Shown here: positions 9,817-18,907 of the stretch, in pieces
How the letters are laid out: every line of letters begins with the position of its first letter
Numbering within the stretch: position 1 is the stretch's first letter
Source: Hypsibius dujardini
Lineage: Eukaryota; Tardigrada; Eutardigrada; Parachela; Hypsibiidae
DNA length: 20,976 nucleotides
Assembly (NCBI GenBank): GCA_001579985.1
Contig: LRSR01005700.1
Span: forward strand, 1 to 20,976
Direction: 5' to 3'
Position numbers and translations under genes: made by a program
Notes under the pieces: model-generated
The model's input: the letters and a program-made list of their open reading frames with translations, nothing else
Databases searched by the model: none
What the model was told of the DNA's origin: nothing

Positions 9817-10720
9817 TACTCTGGGAGCATAGCAAATAATCTGGGCACATAGCACAGCATAGCATAAACCAAAAATATATTTTTTGGCGGTTGGGTATCG
9901 GCATTCGTAGGTAAAACGGAGAGTACAGCTTGGTATACTACCATAATCATCTCATGCTCAATTTTGAAAAGGTTTTATTTCTTCGCAAGCAGCTGGTTTT
10001 ATACGATTTGTCACTGTGCAAACTGTCTGCCACGGGCACGCATCGGTTTCATTGGTTTCAAGGCTGAGAAATTGATATCCCCACTCGAACTGCATACTGC
10101 CTGCCGATGGTGCTGTTTGCACCACGTTTAGTGCTTCGTAGGTATCACATACGACACCGTTGGTGTTGGGAGTCGCGGTTCTCACCGAGCGACAGCGCTC
10201 ACTCCGTCCGTGAGATAGACCCGCGGCGATTGTGGACTCGGCCGACAGCTGACCATCAGCCGCGCCGCGCGTACGTACCAAGTGATATAAAAGACCATGG
10301 TCACTTGAAAGCGATGATGATGATCGGAAACGTCCACACCAAGCACCGCCAACTGAAACCTGATGTGCTTGTCAACAAGGCATATGCCGATCAAGTTTCA
10401 GGGACAGCTCCAGCGCCTCTTGTGTACCAGAGGTACGTCTGCAGGTGTACGAGTCATCATCATCACAATCATCACAATCATCGTGATCATTTTCAGGCGC
10501 GTACCTAAACAGCCCCCCCCCCTTCAATGAGCTATCCAATCCCGGTACTTAAAGTCCACCATCCGCCTCTTCACACGCTCTCCGATTTTCGTCACAGACT
10601 GCGGGCAAACTGTGAACCGGCTTCCACATTTTTCCGATCCCATTCACCACCTACCAGGATGGCCTTATTACGGAGGAACTGATCAACCGGAGTAGAGTAG
10701 ATTTTAATCAACCGGCAATT
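9817..10720. other. Intergenic region upstream of the mucin-like gene
   Basis: It starts with a CATAGCA-rich direct repeat (about 9825-9865). A possible minus-strand exon lies at 9958-10281. A CATCATCA microsatellite (about 10453-10490) and a C9 run near 10512 follow. The promoter of the downstream gene should be in the last few hundred bases, but no element is clear. Confidence 0.45.
9958..10281 (-). CDS. Possible terminal exon of an unrecognised minus-strand gene
   Basis: An open frame of 107 codons. Its last 70 or so codons look protein-like: balanced composition, four Cys, one sequon (NET), Trp in EWGYQF and CPWQTVC, then a stop. An AATAAA overlaps the final codons on the same strand, which is unusual for a true coding end but could be a signal. 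A GTACGT donor about 10 nt upstream of the frame could end a preceding exon, but no convincing acceptor joins the two. No family was recognised, and it may be chance. Confidence 0.2.
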   Translation of the reverse strand: MVRTRGAADGQLSAESTIAAGLSHGRSERCRSVRTATPNTNGVVCDTYEALNVVQTAPSAGSMQFEWGYQFLSLETNETDACPWQTVCTVTNRIKPAACEEIKPFQN

Positions 10721-13289
10721 ATGTTGTGGAACGTTACCCTGCCGTTGTTGTTTTTCCTGATCTCATCGTCGCACAGCGGTAGGGCAACACCAAGCTTACC
10801 AAATAGCGTACCATTCTTAATTCTGATCGATCAGTCCAAACACACTGTTGTCCTGCTCACAGGTAAGGCGACCGCCAAACGAGGAAGCCGCCAGGACTCG
10901 GGCAAGCTCGTGGCGACACTATGTCACTACTACAGCGACGGCGCGATGGGCTGTAAGGAGTGCTTCGAGGTGGCTCGCACCCATCGATCCAACCACAATT
11001 CCACGCTACTCCCGCCTTGCAAAAGTGTGCAAGGCATTAAACGGAGAAACTGGACGTTGGATGACGGTAAGCGGTCACTGTTCGTACTTTCTATACAAGT
11101 ACCACCCTTTCATTCAGCATTAAGCGGGACGAGGAATTCTCGATTAATTCCTCACCCATTCACTTTGCCTCAACGCAAGTCGTTGTTAAGGGTTCTGTAA
11201 ATGGTGGACTAGTCCTCCGCATGCTAGCAGGGACAACGGGAGACAACGTCATAGAGACGGGAACTGATCGGATGACCGATCAAATTTAAAGTCTTTTTTC
11301 ACCGGAGTGAGAAAATACATCCGTACTTTATTGTGTCGGAAACCATTTCTCCGCTCAGTTTCTAAACAGATCTCAAACAAATAGATCTCCGCCTGAGTAT
11401 TAGGAAGTGACAAATCGTTCCACACCAAAAAAAAACTATAAAACCACAGTGGACCCCGATGTCTCTAATCCACAGTGTGCGGGTGACAACTGGATCCACA
11501 CACAACTCCAGTTGTTTTCAATTAGCCTCTTTGTGGACCGAGTTGTCACTGTCACCGTCCGCTTGTTGTTATTAGCTAAACGGCCTTCTTATGCGCCCCT
11601 CTGGATGACGGTTCACTTTATTTTGCAGGCATAATTATTAACGCAGTAATCGACAGCAATGCCACGAAACGCCTCACCATCGCGTCCTGCGCATTCTACG
11701 CAAACAAGACCTTCACCTGTGTGGCGACCCGGCCGCAGTGCGAGAACTTGACACAGTCCGAGTGCGCAAACAGCACGTCTTGGTCGAGCCGTTTTGAGGG
11801 ATCAATCACCGAAGGTATACACCGACAAGCACACACCACAGACGATCAGGAACCTTTGCCGGCCTTTTCAGCAGAGGCCAATTACTTACCTTACTTTGCA
11901 AGTTTAACACAACAGAGGACAACAGCGGACAAAGGTTAAAAGCAGAAATTGAGACATAACTTCAAGCTCCCCTTGTTATAGGTTTTCGATGTCTGGGACC
12001 ACACGGATCGAAGTCAGCCACCACCACCCGAGTCACCGCATTCAAATTCTCTAGCTCTCCAAATACCACGCCTCTACCTGTCGGCTCAAGTGCTGCTACT
12101 AGTACGAACACCGCGACTACAACTTTTCCAGCAAAACGATTAACGACCGCGAACACCGCAACGACGTCCGTATCCCCCGGCACCTCGGTCGGACCGAACC
12201 ACCACCACCCCGCCGTGGCGCTCCCGCGTAACAACACCATGATGACGTTCGGTCAGGTGTCCGACACCGCCAACGAGATCCACAAGATCCCCATCCTCGA
12301 GATGACGACCGCCGCGACGACACCGCGTGAAACCAAGCCGCCCTTGACACTCGACTACGGCGCGACCACGCCCTATTACAAGCAGCACACCGGTTTCACC
12401 TTGACATTGTCATCACGCGTGCCCGCTGGCGGCGGCATGAGCAGTAGTACTGTCCAGCCGCCGTTGATCGTCCTGGCACTGGGAACGGTCTCACCGTCCG
12501 CCGGCTCGACGGAGTACACGGAGAACTGCACGGAGACCTCGTGTACGATTTTCGTGGAGAACAACCTCCAATCGAACGGTACGGCCGCTTCCAATACGAC
12601 GCAGTTGCGGTCAGTCGGAGGGAATGCGACCGTGTCCAGTGGGGAGACGTTGATTACGCTGTCTCCGATTGTGACCAGTACGAGGGCGGGGAACCAGACG
12701 GTGCCGCATGAGGAGCTGGTGACGCTGACCAGTCATTTGCATGACAGTAGTACGGTCAGTCCGTCCATCACGGCAGGAATAACAGCAGCAACGATAGCGA
12801 GCACCACCAGCACGCCAACGACCGCGACAACCCTGGCGGTGGTGGGGCATACGCTGCTGACGAACCGAACGATGCCGACTCTGCGGCCGGAGCCGAGGCA
12901 CCCGGAGCATCGGAAGCGTCATTCAGTTCGACGAATGTATTGATGTGCCGGTTGAAATAATAGCGATAATTCTGGACGGTAGCTGAGCCTCTTAAGAATT
13001 TCTCTCACAAGGAATGTTAATGTCCACAACGGGAATAAACTCACAGTTAAGGTGACATAGAGTAAAAACTGTCAGCATAACTTGCTGAGTTTGACGAATG
13101 TGGTAAGGATAATTTTCCGGTATCAAAATGTCCAGTGGATGCAGCAGCCCACCAAAATTAGAACGCGGCGGACTACTACTCGCAAGATAGCAACATCACT
13201 ACCCATCACTACCCGTGTTTCTTACTGGGCAACTTTTCGTCTGTCTTGTTTCCTGCCTATATGTTTGTCTATGTTGCCATCAGCTTGCC

Positions 13290-13341
<52 letters not shown>

Positions 13342-13709
13342 CATTTGCTAAGAATACGCCGGAATACCCTTTCATCGTGACGATTCTACTGTTCCACAGA
13401 TATGGTTGTTTCTGTTACCGTACGATATTGAGGTCAGCTTTATTTACATTTTGATGTTGGGCAGCTATAGATAAAACAATACATCGTACTCGCACCTCCG
13501 TTGATTACAGTACACCGTCATGTGTTCAAAGATGGCATGCGTGGGAACTGTCGACGAGCGACGACGTCCCATGCACACCCGCAATCAAGGTCAATAACGT
13601 CGTCGGCGTTATCATCATCGTTGCTAGCACCGCCGCCTTCTGTTTTAGCGCCATAATGTCCGTGAAAAATAATCTGGTGGCAGTTGCAAAACACGCATCA
13701 CTCCAGTAG
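10721..13709 (+). CDS. Mucin-like single-pass membrane protein, four exons, 561 aa
   Basis: No known family was recognised. Proposed exons are 10721-11066, 11629-11814, 11982-12936 and 13511-13709 (1686 nt), with GT-AG junctions and matching phases 1, 1 and 2. Residues 1-22 are a signal peptide (MLWNVTLPLLFFLISSSHSG). Residues about 60-181 form a Cys-rich head with Cys at 68, 78, 81, 100, 136, 146, 153, 161 and 181 and several N-glycosylation sequons. Residues about 182-495 are Thr/Ser/Pro-rich, mucin-like, with many further sequons. Residues 526-545 (VVGVIIIVASTAAFCFSAIM) are a membrane helix, followed by a 16-residue tail. Predicted topology is type I at the cell surface. The last junction (GTATTG donor) is the weakest; without exon 4 the protein would end eight residues after the RKRHSVRR segment and be secreted. 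An alternative exon 1 donor at 10863 is described under findings. Confidence 0.6.
12937..13510 (+). other. Intron 3 of the mucin-like gene, with CTGT array
   Basis: The proposed donor GTATTG and acceptor GTTGATTACAG enclose 574 bp that include a pure CTGT array at about 13289-13341. No other feature is seen inside. Confidence 0.5.
13289..13341. repeat. CTGT tetranucleotide array
   Basis: About 13 near-perfect GTCT units. It is the reverse complement of the CAGA arrays seen elsewhere in the window, and lies in the proposed last intron of the mucin-like gene. Confidence 0.95.
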
Positions 13710-14387
13710 AAAATGCTGCGGTTACGAAAGACTCCGTAATCAGGTTGCCGGCCGCCATCTGCCTGATGTCTGTATGTCTGTCTGGCTGCCAGTCTGCCGC
13801 CAGCACGCGCGACGTTATCAGCCGCCTGTCTCGGGTCGGTGGGGACCACTCTTTCTGCGGTGACGGCGTGTGCTGGGCGACGCCAATGAAATATGAATTT
13901 ATTTCGTTTGTATTTATTATTTGGACCTGACGCCATACGGCGCGAGAACGCCGGCGCGGCTACCGCAACGTCACAATTCAAAACCGGCGACTGTCTGTGC
14001 AAGTTGGCACAATGCAAACCACACGGCAGAAGCCTCAAAGGTTCGCGCCGTTATCGGACGCATGTTGTGTTAGTGGAATCGAATCGGCATGACGGACGGA
14101 CGGACGGGCGTCTCCCACACATGCCTCACTGGTTTTACGCTCATGCGAAGACTCTAAAGTTACTCAGAATGGCGCCGCAATATTACTACCGGTAGTCCAT
14201 AAATGCAACCTTATGTCTACTTACGTGCGTCTACTTAAGTGTGTCTATGCGCACGGGTAATAACAAGCACAAAGGATGCAGACGACGTAAAGGTACTAGT
14301 AAATGTGTTTTTTTTACTCTCACACTGAGCATGGCGCCATCCAAACAACCAACAATAAACTTCGCAAAACCTGTAGTAAGTACTTGA

Positions 14388-14427
14388 GACTCAGGGAGAG
14401 GGACTCAGGGAGAGGGACTCAGGGAGG
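14388..14427. repeat. 14-bp tandem repeat, nearly three copies
   Basis: Unit GACTCAGGGAGAGG at 14388-14401 and 14402-14415, with a 12-bp partial copy to 14427. Confidence 0.9.
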
Positions 14428-14666
14428 CGAGGTATGGGCCAATTCTGGAGAAATACGCTCACCATGCCAGTCCTCTTCCGAAAACTGCAACTAGCTCTGC
14501 CCTCTTCTGCGCGAGCAATATCGCCCTGATACCAATCAATTCCAAATTAAAATTGAAATGGGGCAATGCAAAGAAAGTGTTATTTCAATTTATGAGCAAA
14601 ATCCTCCTATCCTTTCAATGCTAGTGGCTGGAATTAGGGCTGAAAAAGGGGCGAACTGGAAACCGG

Positions 14667-14780
14667 ACCGACTCCTCGTACATGTGAGCAGAGGAGCTCA
14701 TCAGACCGACTCCTCGTACATGTGACCAGAGGAGCTAATCAGACTGACTCCTCGTACATGTGAGCAGAGGAGCTCATCAG
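14667..14780. repeat. Three 38-bp tandem repeats, each hairpin-forming
   Basis: Copies lie at 14667-14704, 14705-14742 and 14743-14780 and differ at only a few positions, with a short partial fourth copy after. Each unit contains CTCCTC and GAGGAG about 14 bp apart, so every copy can fold into a small stem-loop. It lies about 0.5 kb downstream of the I-SMAD stop codon and could fall in that gene's 3' UTR. Confidence 0.9.
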
Positions 14781-15258
14781 ACTGACTGCAAACCGATCAG
14801 GCAAAACAGCAGCTCAAGGGATTCAGGTTGACAGTAGTTCCGCCCCCTCAGACATTTAGTGAATTCGATCAAACCACGAAGCGTCTTCAAAACAACCTTT
14901 TTTTCTCTCTCAATCACACTTTGCCGAGATTGCTCAAAATATCCACCATGAAGGAATCAACCAACAACCAAGTCAAGAAAACCGTTCCATACAACAAAGC
15001 AAACAAAACGAACATGTATGTTGATGACCCAACCAAAAACCGTACTATCACGTGTCACATCCAGAGTGAGAGAGAGAACGAGAGAAACAACACACTGAAA
15101 TCTACCACCCTTGGCCGAGCTCCCAAAAAATGCAGGATATATAGTAACGTTTGTGTGAAGAAATTCCCTCGTCAAACGAGGCATGTCACCTATATAAAAA
15201 CTTTGACTTTCTTAACTCATTTTTGTGTGTGCCAGAAAAAAAATGTATAAAGTCATCT

Positions 15259-16307
15259 CTACTGGACGTTATCAAGGGCGATTTCCAGCCAAGCATTGCA
15301 GCTGGTCACGCGTTGCCGGTGGTAGCCAGGGCCCCAGCCCTTGCCGAAGCTGACGAGAATACTGTCAAACAGTTTGGTGGAGGCCGCCGCCATGGGCGTG
15401 CCCGTCGTGTCCGCGGTCTTCGGCGGCCGCCGGACCCAGTCCAGATCACAGACCGTCAGCAACCATCCCGGTGGGACTTTGACCGGCCGAGCCGACTCGG
15501 ACTCACCATCTCCGCTGTGATGTGTGTCGGTGAGGTAACGCGACGACACAAACAGGGAGAGTTTCGCGGACCGGTTGTAGACCTGCACGGTCCTCGCCTC
15601 CTCGTCCAAGATCAGCGTCATTCCGAGGCCGATTTTGTCGCGAAGAGATTGTGTGACTTTGCTGCGTGCGGGATTCTCAATGGCCGCCAGGGACATGCAC
15701 TCGAGGCTGCTGCTGGGTCGGCATGCTGCTGCTGCCCCGTGGGAGACATTGAGAATGGGTTGCACGACCTTGAAGGGTCCGGTACCAAGGGATTTGCTCT
15801 CTTCCCAGTAGCGAAGCAGGCACCAGTGGTGGTGCCGTCGGTTGCTACCGCGGCTGGGAGGAGGCGGCGGGAGAAGGAGGGCGGCGGACACGGACCGGGG
15901 GTGGTTAGTGCCGGGGTTATACTGGAGGCAATACTGCTTTGCGCCGGGATAATCACGCGAGAGGTCCTCATCAGCGTCGTCATCAGACGCCGACGTCGTG
16001 GTGCCTGCAAACGGATTACGACGATTAGTTTCGCTTGTCAAATTACGCTACAGAGTGATATGATAGGGCTGCATGGTGGTGGTGGTGTTGTGAATCGAGG
16101 GGTCGGGGAGACGTACCGGCACTGATTTGACCTCCGCATACACGGGAGATTCCTGTTTCCATACTAGAACAACGGTCGCTCTTGTCATGTACACTTTCTG
16201 AAAGATGGGAAACATGGTTAGCAAAATAAAAGTAACGTTGGCTGCTTTGTCTAATTGCCTGCCTGTTTATCCACCTGTCTGTCTGTCTATTTGTCTATTT
16301 GTCTGTT

Positions 16308-16347
<40 letters not shown>

Positions 16348-18282
16348 AGTCTGCCAGTCAGTCAGTCTGTCAGTCTGTCAGTCTGTCTGTCTGTCTGTCT
16401 GTCTGTCTGCATGCCTGTGTATCTATCTGTCTGTCTGTCTGCGTGTCTGTGTCTGTCTGTCTGCAGTCTGTTTGTCTGCAGTCTGTTTGTCGACTTGCCT
16501 GTATGTTGAATATTTATCTCTTGTCCGTTTGCCTGCCTGTCTGTCTGCCTTCCTATCTGGAATATGGCTGATAGTGGTGGCTTCACTTACCGGTATCGAC
16601 AGAGTGATAATCTGAGGGATGCAAAGAACTGATCAACTGCTTCTCCGAGTGCCGTTGAGGCATGTTGGGTTCTGCAAATATAAACAAGAAACCCATTCAA
16701 ATACCACCAAGCAGACTGCAGGCGAGACGCATAGGAAACAGCGACACAAAAAAGAAACACAAAAAGTGTGCCGCAACTACGTCAATCGGTTACTAAATTT
16801 ATCCGTGTATACATGCTATGGTGTATTACACTTAATACTGCCAAGCCCACTTTTCGACTTCCCAGAACAAAACTCGTACGCCTACAATGCCAACCACTGA
16901 AACCACCAACGCACACACAACATGCCCCGCGCACTCTATCTACTACTGTATCAGACAGATACGCAAATTAATTAACGGCGCCGGCGCCAGCCTCGAGAGC
17001 AATGTACGCACACGCACCAACCGAGCTAGAGAGACGGAGACGGAGACGCCGCGACAAAATATTCCAACAGGAGGGATAAAAAATCGAATCAATTCGGCCA
17101 AAACATAAATATAAATTTCCTCACCGCCACCGTCGCGGACAGACTGACCGTCGCCGCCGCCGGAAGTTGACAGACTCACTTAAAAAGAGAGACACACATC
17201 ACATTCTAGATTCTCTCTCTCTCTCTCTCTCTGTCATAGATTGGGCGGTGGAGAAAGAAAAAATGAATTAAGCGAAATAGACAGACAGACAACACACCAC
17301 AGACCGCGACCACGGACCGATTGCAGACAGACAGACTGAAATATTACCNNNCGACAAGCATGATACGATATACATATATATAAGTACAAATGCATGGAAT
17401 TCTGACGCCATCGCTCAAAAGCAATCTCTCACTACTACATACACTTCCATATGGATGCTGGCAAATTAACCGTCACTCCGTACGTACTGTACAATGGAAT
17501 GTCGGCAGACACCAGAAAACCGCAGTCGATGATCACCAGATAAGCAGACGCGTCGCAGACACACTTCGTGCGATGAATGGGTTGTTTACAGGCAGACAAG
17601 AGATAGTACCATACTGTCGGACAGGACAAGTTGTGAAGGGGGACTGGAATGAACTGCAGACCTTGGTCATTCTCTACTCAGACATGATATACGAGAGCGC
17701 TCAAGGCAGGGTCCCAGACACGGTTTCCGCATCGAATGAGTCCACTAATAAGGAGCTAAGGCCTAATCGGTTACTCGAGTTCGTCTCCTGGTCGCGGTTG
17801 GTTCGCCAACAGCAGTGAAGGCGCCGTCGTGAAATGATAAACTGTTCCGTTGGATGTTGCTGTCGTCGACCCGTCGCGCAAACGTCTGATCGATTTGTCT
17901 GCCCAATCGGCGACGGCGGCGGCGACGGCGACGACCGTCGTCGCCACATTGACGCCACAAGCGCTATATTCGAAAACTGATATTATTTATGCCCCCCCCC
18001 CTCCCAACAACCACCGTGGTTTATTGAGGTAGATTAGGAGAAAAAGCGCATCAATGCTAACAATCACACTCTAGATACCGATTCGAAATTTTGATGGCTT
18101 GTCTATGCGTTTCAGGAGTGCGAACTGCGCGTTTGATTTACTACTATCAGCTATAGCCGCAATGAAAACTGAAGCCCATTTGGTATCCAACTTCAGGCAG
18201 GCACGCATGCAGACAAACCAACAGACAGGTAAACAGATAGACAGGCAGACAAATAGGCAGACAAATAGACACACATGTACGC

Positions 18283-18313
<31 letters not shown>

Positions 18314-18867
18314 GGCAGGCAGGCAGGCAGGCAGGCAGACAAACAGACAGACAGACAGACAGATAGACAGACAGACACAGAGAGATAGAAAGACATAGAG
18401 CGACAGAAAGAGACATAGGCATGCATACAGGCAGAGAGGCAGATGCAGGGATAAATACTTGATGGAGACAAGTAAGAATTTGTTCAAGTAATCAATGTTA
18501 AAACGGAAATGTGTGCCAAAAGTGAGAGTACTGTGACCTGTGACACGTGACTAGGACCAGTGGTCAAATAGATAAAAATTACGACCGGAAGCCACGTCCA
18601 GATGGTTTATGGCAGATTTTAAAGAACAATTCAAAGAATTTTAACAGTGCACCGTTTATTCTTTCTGCAACAGGTTCCAGTTTCAGGGAGCCCATAGAAC
18701 AGACACTTTTGCTAACCCAGTAAGTTCGACTTATGAAAATGTGTCAGTAAATTCCTGACTTGTGACAACCAAATCGCCCCTGCCAAATTTCACATACCAC
18801 TCTCGATGTTGTGCCTCCTGAAAGTATTTAGTTCATTTAACACGGAAAAAACTCCGCTAGTCTCATC

Positions 18868-18907
<40 letters not shown>

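Larger units (their letters stand above)
13710..15258. other. Convergent intergenic region before the I-SMAD 3' end
   Basis: It lies between the + strand mucin-like gene and the - strand I-SMAD and holds the two short tandem repeats described below. An AATAAA at 14354-14359 is a possible + strand polyadenylation signal. TTTATT strings at about 13903 and 13911 would be the nearest minus-strand AATAAA signals for the I-SMAD, over 1.3 kb from its stop. No gene was recognised. Confidence 0.5.

Noticed and set aside
13526-14038. 170-codon minus-strand frame
   Set aside because: Overlaps the + strand membrane-helix exon and continues through low-information sequence; no family features.
15151-16125. 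324-codon + strand frame
   Set aside because: Antisense to the I-SMAD MH2 exon; the minus strand carries clear family motifs and this frame has none.
16117-16163. 47-nt I-SMAD exon with the better TTGTTCTAG acceptor
   Set aside because: Length is not a multiple of three and would throw MH2 out of frame.
16205-16615. 136-codon + strand frame rich in CLSVCLSV
   Set aside because: Translation of the CTGT microsatellite in the I-SMAD intron.
17390-17818. 142-codon + strand frame in the I-SMAD intron
   Set aside because: No recognisable motif, no signal peptide and no splice partner; probably chance.
18071-18487. 138-codon minus-strand frame that looks like a hydrophobic membrane protein
   Set aside because: It is the complement of the CAGA array; the hydrophobic periodicity is repeat-derived.
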